Source: an uncultured Caulobacterales bacterium
GTDB lineage: Bacteria; Pseudomonadota; Alphaproteobacteria; Caulobacterales; Caulobacteraceae
Assembly (NCBI GenBank): GCA_903884425.1
Contig: CAISEP010000001.1
Span: forward strand, 89,922-140,106
Direction of reading: 5' to 3'
Length of the DNA stretch: 50,185 nucleotides
In this document: piece after piece, positions 42,638 through 50,185 of the stretch
Layout: each line of letters begins with the position of its first letter
How positions within the stretch are numbered: the stretch's first letter is position 1
Program-made: the position numbers and the translations under genes
Notes under the pieces: model-generated
What the model saw: only the letters and a program-made list of their open reading frames with translations
Database searches by the model: none
What the model was told of the DNA's origin: nothing

Positions 42638-44371
42638 ATGTGTCGCACCCTGATGCTGGCTTCGGCGCTGGCGACCCTTCTCGCCGCGGGCCAGGCCCTG
42701 GCGGGGGAGGCCCGCTATGACGTGCTGATCCGCGGCGGGACGGTCTATGACGGCACGGGCGGTGCGCCCTATGTGGCGGACGTGGCGGTGCAGGGCGACC
42801 GGATCGTGCGGATCGCGCCCCATCTGGAGGGCACCGCCGCCACCGAGATCGACGCTCGCGGCAAGGCGGTCAGCCCCGGCTTCATCAACATGCTGGCCCA
42901 CCCGGAGGAAAGCCTGCTGGTGGACCACCGGGCGCTCAGCGACCTGGTGCAGGGCGTGACGCTGGAGGTGATGGGCGAGGACTCCATGGGCCCCCTGTCC
43001 CCGCCGATGAAGACGGAACTGGCCACCCGGCAGGGCGACCTGAAGTACCCGGTCGACTGGACGACCCTCGGCGAGTATCTCGACGGGCTCCAGAGGCGCG
43101 GCGTGTCGCCCAATGTGGCGTCCTTCGTGGGCGCGGGCACGGTGCGGGAGAACCTGTTCCTCGCCAACAGCACCCAGCCGACACAAGCCCAGCTGGACAC
43201 CATGCGCGGCCTCGTCCGGCAGGCCATGGAGGAGGGGGCGCTGGGGGTGACCACCGCCCTCATCTATGCGCCCAACACCTTCGCCCGGACGCCGGAACTG
43301 ATCGCCCTGGCGCAGGAATCCGCCCGCTGCGGCGGCATCTACATCGCCCACATCCGCAGCGAGGGGGACCGGCTGCTGGAAGCCGTCGACGAGACCATCG
43401 ACATTGCCCGGGCCTCCGGGGCGCCGGCGGAGATCTATCACTTCAAGCAGTCCGGACAGGACAACTGGGGCAAGCTGGACGCCGCAATCGCCCGGATCGA
43501 GCGGGCGCGGGCGGACGGCGTGCGCATCACCGCGGACATGTACACCTATGTGGCCGGTGCCACCGGGCTCGACGCGGCCATGCCCACCTGGGTGCAGGAC
43601 GGGGGCTATGACGCCTGGGCGGCCCGGCTGAAGGACCCGGCGATCCGCGCCCGGGTCCTTGCCGAGATGAAGGTCCGCCATCCCGCGGACTGGGAGAACC
43701 TGCTGGGGGCCGCGGGGCCCGAGGGGACCCTGCTGCTCGCCTTCAAGAACCCGGCGCTCAAGCCCTATACCGGCAAGACCCTGGCGGAAGTGGCGCGGCT
43801 GCGCGGGGTGTCGCCGGAGGAGGCGGCGATCGAGCTGGTGGTGGAGGACGGCACCCGCGTCGGCGTGGCCTATTTCCTGATGTCGGAGGACAATGTCCGC
43901 CGGGAGGTGGCGCTGCCCTGGATGAGCTTCGGCTCGGACGAGGAGGCCCCGGCACCCGAGGGGGCGTTCCTGAAGTCCCACAACCACCCCCGGGCCTATG
44001 GCAACTTCGCCCGGGTGCTGGCCAGATATGTCCGGGACGAGCACCGTCTGACCCTGGCCGAGGCGGTCCGCAAGCTGTCCGGCGCCCCGGCGCAGGTCCT
44101 GTCGCTGAAGGACCGGGGCCTGCTCAAGCCGGGCTACTATGCCGACATCGTGGTGTTCGACCCGGCGACCGTCCAGGACCACGCCACCTTCGACCAGCCC
44201 GCCCAGCTGGCGACGGGGGTCGAGGACGTGCTGGTCAATGGCGGCTTCGCCCTGCGCGATGGCCGGGCCACGGGCGCGCCGACGGGGCGGGTGGTCCGCG
44301 GCCGGGCCTGGACCGGCGCGCCGGGCGGCGGCTGCCGCGCCACCGCCGCCGACTGGACCTGGAGCCGCTAG
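42638..44371 (+). CDS. Secreted N-acyl-D-amino-acid deacylase-like amidohydrolase
   Basis: This 577-residue protein has a signal peptide (about 1-23, ending GQALAG) and a D-aminoacylase-type barrel: YDVLIRGGTVYDGTGG, IYIAHIRSEGDRLLEAVDE, YHFKQSGQDNWGK, and the end block LLKPGYYADIVVFDPATV. The usual HxH after the first strand is replaced by PGFINMLAHPEES, so one histidine is missing. Some family members share this, and their substrates are uncertain. The ATG at 42638 has a GGGAG site inside the rpmF terminator. It converges with the enoyl-CoA hydratase gene, 9 bases apart. Confidence 0.82.
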   Translation: MCRTLMLASALATLLAAGQALAGEARYDVLIRGGTVYDGTGGAPYVADVAVQGDRIVRIAPHLEGTAATEIDARGKAVSPGFINMLAHPEESLLVDHRALSDLVQGVTLEVMGEDSMGPLSPPMKTELATRQGDLKYPVDWTTLGEYLDGLQRRGVSPNVASFVGAGTVRENLFLANSTQPTQAQLDTMRGLVRQAMEEGALGVTTALIYAPNTFARTPELIALAQESARCGGIYIAHIRSEGDRLLEAVDETIDIARASGAPAEIYHFKQSGQDNWGKLDAAIARIERARADGVRITADMYTYVAGATGLDAAMPTWVQDGGYDAWAARLKDPAIRARVLAEMKVRHPADWENLLGAAGPEGTLLLAFKNPALKPYTGKTLAEVARLRGVSPEEAAIELVVEDGTRVGVAYFLMSEDNVRREVALPWMSFGSDEEAPAPEGAFLKSHNHPRAYGNFARVLARYVRDEHRLTLAEAVRKLSGAPAQVLSLKDRGLLKPGYYADIVVFDPATVQDHATFDQPAQLATGVEDVLVNGGFALRDGRATGAPTGRVVRGRAWTGAPGGGCRATAADWTWSR

Positions 44372-44380
44372 TCCTCCGTA

Positions 44381-45154
44381 TTACGCCTGGGTGCGGCCCC
44401 GGGCCTGCACCTGGGCGCGGCGGGCCTCGACGGCTTCGGGGGTGACTGCGGCGTTGAGGGCCTTGGTGGTCGCCGTCTCGTGCGTCAGGCTGTCGCCGAA
44501 GGTCATGGCAAAGCCCTCGTCGATCAGCTTCTTGTAGATGTTCACCGAGTCCCCCGGCACCGAGGCGATCTCTGCGGCCAGCTTCAGGGCAGCGGGCATC
44601 AGCTCGTCCGGTGCCACCACCCGGTTGACCAGTCCCCAGGCCTCGGCCGTGCGGGCATCGAGGAAGTTGCCGCTGAGGGACAGTTCCTTGGCGCGATAGA
44701 TGCCGATCAGCCGGGACAGCTTCTGCGACAGGCCCCAGCCGGGCAGGATGCCCACCCGGGCGTGGGTGTCGGCAAAGCGGGCGCGCTCCGACGCGATCAG
44801 GATGTCGCAGGCCAGCGCCACCTCGAACCCGCCGGTGATGGCCACGCCGTTGATGGCCCCGATGACGGGCTTTGTGCACATCTCGATGGCCTTCACCGGA
44901 TTGGCATCGGCCGAGGCGGCATTGGCCGCGGACATGCCGCCGGGGTCGGAGCCCAGCTCCTTCAGGTCGAGACCCGCGGTGAAGGCCCGGTCCCCAGCGC
45001 CGGTGAGGATGATCACGCGCACCTCCGGATCGGCCTCGACGGCCTTCAGCCCGTCATGCAGGGCCCGGCGCAGGTCGCGGGACAGGGCATTCATCGCCTC
45101 GGGGCGGTTCAGGGTGAGGACGGCAATGCCGTCCTGCTTGGCGATCAGCAGCAT
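44381..45154 (-). CDS. Enoyl-CoA hydratase/isomerase family protein
   Basis: This 257-residue crotonase-fold protein has the CoA/oxyanion block AFTAGLDLKEL and the second block AINGVAITGGFEVALACDILIA. The first catalytic glutamate is kept in GGFEVAL. The second, normally in a PE-I/V-x-x-G loop, is replaced in FADTHARVGILPG, so hydratase activity may be lost or changed. I chose ATG 45154, preceded by gacgagg; ATG 45187 would add 11 residues. The acyl-CoA substrate cannot be assigned. Confidence 0.85.
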   Translation of the reverse strand: MLLIAKQDGIAVLTLNRPEAMNALSRDLRRALHDGLKAVEADPEVRVIILTGAGDRAFTAGLDLKELGSDPGGMSAANAASADANPVKAIEMCTKPVIGAINGVAITGGFEVALACDILIASERARFADTHARVGILPGWGLSQKLSRLIGIYRAKELSLSGNFLDARTAEAWGLVNRVVAPDELMPAALKLAAEIASVPGDSVNIYKKLIDEGFAMTFGDSLTHETATTKALNAAVTPEAVEARRAQVQARGRTQA

Positions 45155-45238
45155 GGGAGCCTCGTCAGGTGTGGGGTCCGGATCCATCTGCGCCGACCTG
45201 AGCCACTTCCCTCCATGCCGTCAAGCACCCGCGGTTGA

Positions 45239-46582
<1,344 letters not shown>

Positions 46583-46609
46583 GCGCACCGCGTCCGGGCC
46601 CTTTCCGGC

Positions 46610-46614
46610 GATTC
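46610..46614. promoter_or_regulatory. GANTC methylation site upstream of ftsB
   Basis: GATTC is the recognition motif of CcrM, the cell-cycle methyltransferase of alphaproteobacteria. It lies 13 bases upstream of the CtrA-type box in the eno-ftsB gap. A 5-base motif occurs by chance, so only its position makes it notable. Confidence 0.4.
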
Positions 46615-46626
46615 GCAAACCCCGGT

Positions 46627-46641
46627 TTAAGTGGTTGTTAA
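46627..46641 (+). promoter_or_regulatory. CtrA-type binding box upstream of ftsB
   Basis: TTAA-GTGGTTG-TTAA is an exact TTAA-N7-TTAA, the consensus of the master cell-cycle regulator CtrA. It lies about 48 bases before the GTG start of the ftsB/divIC-like gene, in very GC-rich DNA where this motif is rare. A good -10 element, TACAAT (46643-46648), begins 2 bases downstream. CtrA could therefore overlap the promoter spacer, and whether it would activate or repress is not clear. Confidence 0.65.
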
Positions 46642-46688
46642 GTACAATCCGGCAGGAATGTGGCTCGTTGAAATGAGGGGCTCTTGCC

Positions 46689-47012
46689 GTGGTGGCTTGG
46701 CGTCGGAGTGAAGTCCTGTCCGTGAATGTCCGGCCCTATGTTCCGGCGGCACTGATGGCGGGACTCATCTTCTATTTCGGGATCAACGCCCTGACCGGGG
46801 ATCGCGGCCTGCTGACCCATGCCCGGCGCAACGCGGTCCTGGCCCAGCGGGAGCACGAACTCGCCGCCCTGCGTCGGCGTCACGCCGATCTCGCGGCCCG
46901 GATCAAGCTGATGTCCGAGACCAACCTGTCCCGGGACTATCTGGAAGAGCGCGCCCAGACCATGCTCGGCTATTCGGACCCGCGGGACTACGTCATCCGT
47001 CACGCAAACTGA
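46689..47012 (+). CDS. ftsB: Septum formation initiator (FtsB/DivIC-like)
   Basis: This 107-residue protein has one membrane helix (about residues 16-34, YVPAALMAGLIFYFGINAL). A heptad-rich coiled coil follows (about 45-80, LAQREHELAALRRRHADLAARI), then a short conserved tail (LEERAQTMLGYSDPRDYVI). FtsB with FtsL and FtsQ activates septal peptidoglycan synthesis by FtsWI. The start is GTG 46689, 8 bases after GAGGGG. Its upstream region holds the CtrA-type box and a GANTC site. If the 29-residue gene is SidA, both act on the same FtsW step. Confidence 0.88.
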   Translation: MVAWRRSEVLSVNVRPYVPAALMAGLIFYFGINALTGDRGLLTHARRNAVLAQREHELAALRRRHADLAARIKLMSETNLSRDYLEERAQTMLGYSDPRDYVIRHAN

Positions 47013-47070
47013 CTTTTTGGCAATCGTTTGCACGATGCCCGCCACTTTCCGGATTTCGAAGCCCAAAAAG
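47013..47070 (+). promoter_or_regulatory. Inverted repeats in the ftsB-pdhA gap
   Basis: CTTTTTGG (47013-47020) is complementary to CCAAAAAG (47063-47070). Inside, ATCGT-ttgc-ACGAT (47023-47036) forms a small hairpin. This gap of 157 bases is more AT-rich than its surroundings and probably carries the pdh operon promoter. It could be a regulator site or an RNA fold; I cannot choose between them. Confidence 0.3.
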
Positions 47071-47169
47071 GAATTGGACGCCAGACAGGCGGCTGATTAA
47101 GACAACAGGGCCCGGGGCTGGTGAATGAGTCCCGACCGGGCGCGCACGTTGCGGTCAGGAAGGTGTGAC

Positions 47170-48180
47170 ATGGCTCGTCCCAAGACGTCCAAAGCGGCGG
47201 TGGCCGCCGGCAAGAACGACGTGCCCCCCCGGGATCAGATGCTGGACTGGTATCGCAGCATGCTGCTGATCCGCCGCTTCGAGGAACGGGCGGGCCAGCT
47301 CTACGGCATGGGCCTGATCGGCGGCTTCTGCCACCTCTACATCGGCCAGGAAGCCATTGCCGTGGGCATGCAGGCGATCAAGCGCCCGGGCGACCAGATC
47401 ATTACCGGCTATCGCGACCACGGGCACATGCTGGCGGCGGGCATGGATCCCCGGGCGGTCATGGCCGAACTCACTGGCCGCGCCGCCGGGGTGGCCAAGG
47501 GCAAGGGCGGCTCCATGCACATGTTCGACGTGGAGGCCGGGTTCTTCGGCGGTCACGGCATCGTGGGCGCGCAGGTGAGCCTGGGCACGGGCCTGGGCTT
47601 TGCCAACCACTACCGTGGTGCCGCCAATGTCAGCTTCACCTATTTCGGCGACGGTGCCGCCAACCAGGGCCAGGTCTACGAGAGCTTCAACATGGCCGAG
47701 CTCTGGCGTCTGCCGGTGGTCTACGTGATCGAGAACAACCAGTACGCCATGGGCACCAGCGTCGAGCGGGCCTCGGCGGAAACCCACCTCTTCAAGCGCG
47801 GCGTGTCCTTCAACATTCCCGGCGAGGAAGTGGACGGCATGGACGTGGAGGCTGTGGCCCAGGCCGGGGCCCGGGCGGCGGAACATGCGCGCACGGGCAA
47901 GGGGCCCTACATCCTCGAGATGAAGACCTACCGCTATCGCGGCCACTCCATGTCCGATCCGGCCAAGTACCGGACCCGGGAGGAGGTGGATGCGGTCAAG
48001 AAGGCCCGCGATCCCATCGACCACTTCCGCGAACGGCTGGAGGCCCTGGGCTATGCCGACGAGGCGGCCCTGAAGGCCATCGACGCCGACGTGAAGAAGA
48101 TCGTCGCCGACAGCGCCGAATTCGCCCGCACCGCCCCCGAGCCGGACCCGTCCGAGCTCTACACTGACGTCTATCTGTAA
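47170..48180 (+). CDS. pdhA: Pyruvate dehydrogenase E1 component, alpha subunit
   Basis: This 336-residue subunit binds thiamine diphosphate in the pyruvate dehydrogenase complex. The motif starts GDGAANQGQ and continues through [57 protein letters not shown] and [18 protein letters not shown] are family blocks. The frame is open to 47125, but ATG 47170 follows an aggaagg site and gives the typical Lys/Ala-rich N-terminus. It begins the pdhA-pdhB-(GFA)-pdhC operon. Confidence 0.96.
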   Translation: MARPKTSKAAVAAGKNDVPPRDQMLDWYRSMLLIRRFEERAGQLYGMGLIGGFCHLYIGQEAIAVGMQAIKRPGDQIITGYRDHGHMLAAGMDPRAVMAELTGRAAGVAKGKGGSMHMFDVEAGFFGGHGIVGAQVSLGTGLGFANHYRGAANVSFTYFGDGAANQGQVYESFNMAELWRLPVVYVIENNQYAMGTSVERASAETHLFKRGVSFNIPGEEVDGMDVEAVAQAGARAAEHARTGKGPYILEMKTYRYRGHSMSDPAKYRTREEVDAVKKARDPIDHFRERLEALGYADEAALKAIDADVKKIVADSAEFARTAPEPDPSELYTDVYL

Positions 48181-48191
48181 GGCCGAGCCGC

Positions 48192-49538
48192 ATGAGCGTC
48201 GACATCCTGATGCCCGCCCTGTCTCCGACCATGGAGGAGGGCACCCTCGCCAAGTGGACCATCAAGGCCGGTGACAAGGTCTCCGCCGGAGACGTCATTG
48301 CCGAGATCGAGACGGACAAGGCCACCATGGAGGTGGAGGCCGTGGACGAGGGCGTGGTCCTCGAACTGCTGATCCCCGCCGGAACCGAGGGGGTGAAGGT
48401 GAACACCCCCATCGCCCGGCTGCAGGGCGACGGCGCGGCCGCTGCGCCGTCCACCTCGCCTGCACCGGAGGCCCCCGCCGCGGCCCCGGTCGCCGCCCCG
48501 CGCCCCGTGGCCGTATCGGCCCCGGCCGAGCCGGAGCTGGCCCCTGGCCGCACCATGATCCGCCAGACCGTCCGCGATGCCCTGCGCGATGCCATGGCCG
48601 AGGAGATGCGCCGGGATGCGGACATCTTCCTGATGGGCGAGGAAGTGGCCCAGTACCAGGGGGCCTACAAGGTCAGCCGCGACCTGCTGCAGGAATTCGG
48701 CGACCGGCGGGTGGTGGACACACCCATCACCGAGCACGGCTTTGCCGGTCTCGCCGTCGGTGCGGCCTTCACCGGGCTGAAGCCGATCGTCGAGTTCATG
48801 ACCTTCAACTTTGCCATGCAGGCCATTGATCATCTGATCAATTCGGCGGCCAAGACGCTGTACATGTCCGGCGGCCAGATCAGGTCGTCCATCGTCTTCC
48901 GCGGTCCCAACGGCGCCGCGGCCCGGGTGGGGGCGCAGCACAGCCAGGACTACAGCGCCTGGTACGCCGCCGTGCCCGGCCTGAAGGTGGTAGCCCCGTG
49001 GGATGCCGCCGACGCCAAGGGCCTCCTGAAGGCCGCCATCCGCGATCCCAATCCGGTGGTCTTCCTCGAGCACGAGATCATGTACGGCGTCGAGTTCGAC
49101 GTGCCGGAGGGCGACGACTGGGTCGTGCCCATCGGCAAGGCCAAGGTGCGCCGGACCGGCACGGACGTGACGGTCACCGCCCACTCGCGAATGGTGGGTC
49201 TGGCCCTCGAGGCCGCCGAGATTCTCGCCGCCGAGGGCGTGTCGGTGGAGGTGGTGGACCTTCGCACCCTGCGTCCCCTGGACCACGAGACCGTGGTGGA
49301 GAGCGTGAAGAAGACCAGCCGTCTCGTCACGGTGGAGGAGGGCTGGGGGCCCTGCGGCATCGGTGCCGAGGTCTGCCAGCGGGTGATCGAGCATGCCTTC
49401 GACTGGTTGGACGCCCCTCCGGTGAGAGTCCATGGCGAGGACGTGCCCATGCCCTACGCCGCCAATCTGGAGGCCCTGTGCCTGCCCACGGCGGACAAGG
49501 TCGTGGCGGCCATCCGGGGCGTGCTGGCGCGTGGCTGA
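48192..49538 (+). CDS. pdhB: Pyruvate dehydrogenase E1 component, beta subunit, with N-terminal lipoyl domain
   Basis: This 448-residue protein carries a lipoyl domain (about 1-80, lipoyl lysine in [13 protein letters not shown]), an Ala/Pro-rich linker (about 84-115), and the E1-beta transketolase-like domain (from [17 protein letters not shown]). The fusion is usual in alphaproteobacteria. The lipoyl domain is nearly the same as that of pdhC downstream. It starts 11 bases after pdhA, and its end overlaps the next gene by 8 bases. Confidence 0.96.
   Translation: MSVDILMPALSPTMEEGTLAKWTIKAGDKVSAGDVIAEIETDKATMEVEAVDEGVVLELLIPAGTEGVKVNTPIARLQGDGAAAAPSTSPAPEAPAAAPVAAPRPVAVSAPAEPELAPGRTMIRQTVRDALRDAMAEEMRRDADIFLMGEEVAQYQGAYKVSRDLLQEFGDRRVVDTPITEHGFAGLAVGAAFTGLKPIVEFMTFNFAMQAIDHLINSAAKTLYMSGGQIRSSIVFRGPNGAAARVGAQHSQDYSAWYAAVPGLKVVAPWDAADAKGLLKAAIRDPNPVVFLEHEIMYGVEFDVPEGDDWVVPIGKAKVRRTGTDVTVTAHSRMVGLALEAAEILAAEGVSVEVVDLRTLRPLDHETVVESVKKTSRLVTVEEGWGPCGIGAEVCQRVIEHAFDWLDAPPVRVHGEDVPMPYAANLEALCLPTADKVVAAIRGVLARG
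48201..48425 (+). repeat. Lipoyl-domain direct repeat, copy 1 (in pdhB)
   Basis: This 225-base segment encodes 75 residues, 65 of which are the same as in the copy in pdhC, aligned without gaps. The DNA is also very similar over long runs, for instance around the lipoyl lysine. Confidence 0.85.
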
Positions 49539-49935
49539 GGCGCTCCTCACCCGGACCGGCGGCTGTCACTGCGGCGCGGTGCGCTTCGAGGTGGACCTGC
49601 CCGCGGTCATCGAGGTGCACGCCTGCAACTGCTCCATGTGCGACAAGGTCGGCTTCCTGCACGCCATCGTGCCGCAGAGCCGGTTCCGCCTGCAGACCGA
49701 CCCGGCGGCGCTCAGCGAATACACCTTCAACACCGGGGTGGCGAAGCACCTGTTCTGCCGCACCTGCGGCGTGAAGAGCTTCTATCGCCCCCGTTCCAAT
49801 CCCGACGGCTGGTCGGTGAATGCCCGCTGCCTCGACGACCGGGCGGCGCTGGACCTGCGCATCGAAGCCTTCGACGGCCAAAACTGGGAGGCCCATGCCG
49901 CGGGCCTCGCCCATCTGAGTGAGGACCCCGCATGA
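49531..49935 (+). CDS. GFA-family (CENP-V/GFA domain) zinc-binding protein
   Basis: This 134-residue protein has the GFA domain cysteine pattern: C12-x-C14 ([10 protein letters not shown]), C32-x-C34-xx-C37 (ACNCSMCDK) and C76-xx-C79 ([11 protein letters not shown]), which bind two zinc ions in this fold. The family was named for glutathione-dependent formaldehyde activation, but most members have no proven activity. GTG 49531 overlaps pdhB by 8 bases, and its stop overlaps the pdhC start (ATGA), so it is embedded in the pyruvate dehydrogenase operon. The open frame upstream to 49432 is a shadow of pdhB. Confidence 0.87.
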   Translation: MAEALLTRTGGCHCGAVRFEVDLPAVIEVHACNCSMCDKVGFLHAIVPQSRFRLQTDPAALSEYTFNTGVAKHLFCRTCGVKSFYRPRSNPDGWSVNARCLDDRAALDLRIEAFDGQNWEAHAAGLAHLSEDPA

Positions 49936-50185
49936 CTGACATCCTCATGCCCGCCCTGTCGCCGACCATGGAGGACGGCGTCCTGACCAAGTGGCACATC
50001 AAGGTCGGCGACACCGTGTCGGCCGGGGACGTGATCGCCGAGATCGAGACCGACAAGGCCACCATGGAGGTGGAGGCGGTGGACGAGGGCGTGGTCACCG
50101 ACCTCCTCGTGGCCGCAGGCACCGAGGGGGTGAAGGTCAACACCCCCATTGCCCGGCTGCAGGCAGACGGGGAGGCCGCGCGTCC
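49932..50185 (+). CDS. pdhC: Pyruvate dehydrogenase E2 (dihydrolipoamide acetyltransferase), N-terminal part only
   Basis: The frame starts at ATG 49932 and runs off the window after 84 complete codons. It encodes one lipoyl domain ([16 protein letters not shown], lipoyl lysine in [13 protein letters not shown]) and the start of a linker. E2 transfers acetyl groups to CoA and forms the core of the complex. The subunit-binding and catalytic domains lie beyond the edge. Assignment rests on operon position after pdhA and pdhB; the lipoyl domain alone would not separate it from another E2. Confidence 0.9.
   Translation, partial: MTDILMPALSPTMEDGVLTKWHIKVGDTVSAGDVIAEIETDKATMEVEAVDEGVVTDLLVAAGTEGVKVNTPIARLQADGEAAR
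49938..50162 (+). repeat. Lipoyl-domain direct repeat, copy 2 (in pdhC)
   Basis: This is the partner of the segment in pdhB, 1737 bases downstream in the same orientation. It differs at 10 of 75 residues, mostly at surface positions. Recombination between the copies would delete most of pdhB and the GFA gene. Confidence 0.85.

Overview
The window is a compact, GC-rich stretch of bacterial housekeeping chromosome. Gene order points to an alphaproteobacterium, most likely of the Caulobacterales: coaX-rnj-mce-proS-lolC-lolD-dnaE, then rpsB-tsf, the pyrH to lpxB envelope cluster, gltA/gltX, comEC/lexA, trpCDG/trpE, tpiA-secG-pyrG, and eno-ftsB-pdhABC. Regulatory sites agree with this. There are two GAAC-N7-GAAC SOS boxes of the alphaproteobacterial LexA type, one CtrA-type TTAA-N7-TTAA box, and a GANTC (CcrM-type) site near it. 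I see no insertion sequences, phage genes, CRISPR arrays or tRNAs. Coding density is very high and many genes overlap by 4 or 8 bases.

Layout. 1-6 kb: the end of coaX, RNase J, methylmalonyl-CoA epimerase, a small membrane protein, a short prolyl-tRNA synthetase and the Lol lipoprotein exporter. 5.95-6.11 kb: a 29-codon gene under an SOS-box promoter, interpreted as the cell-division inhibitor sidA, directly ahead of dnaE (6.15-9.6 kb). 9.6-11.8 kb: a promoter, a structured leader, rpsB, tsf and a terminator. 11.9-25.2 kb: pyrH, frr, uppS, cdsA, dxr, rseP, bamA, an OmpH/Skp chaperone, lpxD, fabZ, lpxA, lpxI and lpxB, an outer-membrane biogenesis and lipid A operon chain. 25.3-26.6 kb: a secreted amidohydrolase, convergent with gltA across a shared terminator. 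26.7-29.5 kb (minus strand): gltA and gltX. 29.5-31.7 kb: comEC on the plus strand. 31.7-38.9 kb: minus-strand lexA, trpC, trpD, trpG, trpE and a PpiD-like chaperone, with one small plus-strand ORF in the trpE-trpG gap. 39.2-42.6 kb: tpiA, secG, pyrG, rpmF. 42.6-45.2 kb: a secreted D-aminoacylase-like protein and a convergent enoyl-CoA hydratase-family gene. 45.3 kb to the end: eno, ftsB/divIC, pdhA, pdhB, a GFA-family zinc protein, and the start of pdhC.

The most interesting content is regulatory and small. It includes the SOS-controlled 29-residue putative division inhibitor next to the replicative polymerase gene, with lexA carrying its own SOS box in the same window, and a CtrA box plus GANTC site in front of the ftsB/divIC-like gene. 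It also includes a three-way-junction leader ahead of rpsB and a terminator hairpin whose 3' arm carries the ribosome-binding site of the next gene. All functional calls are from reading motifs and gene context; no database search was possible.
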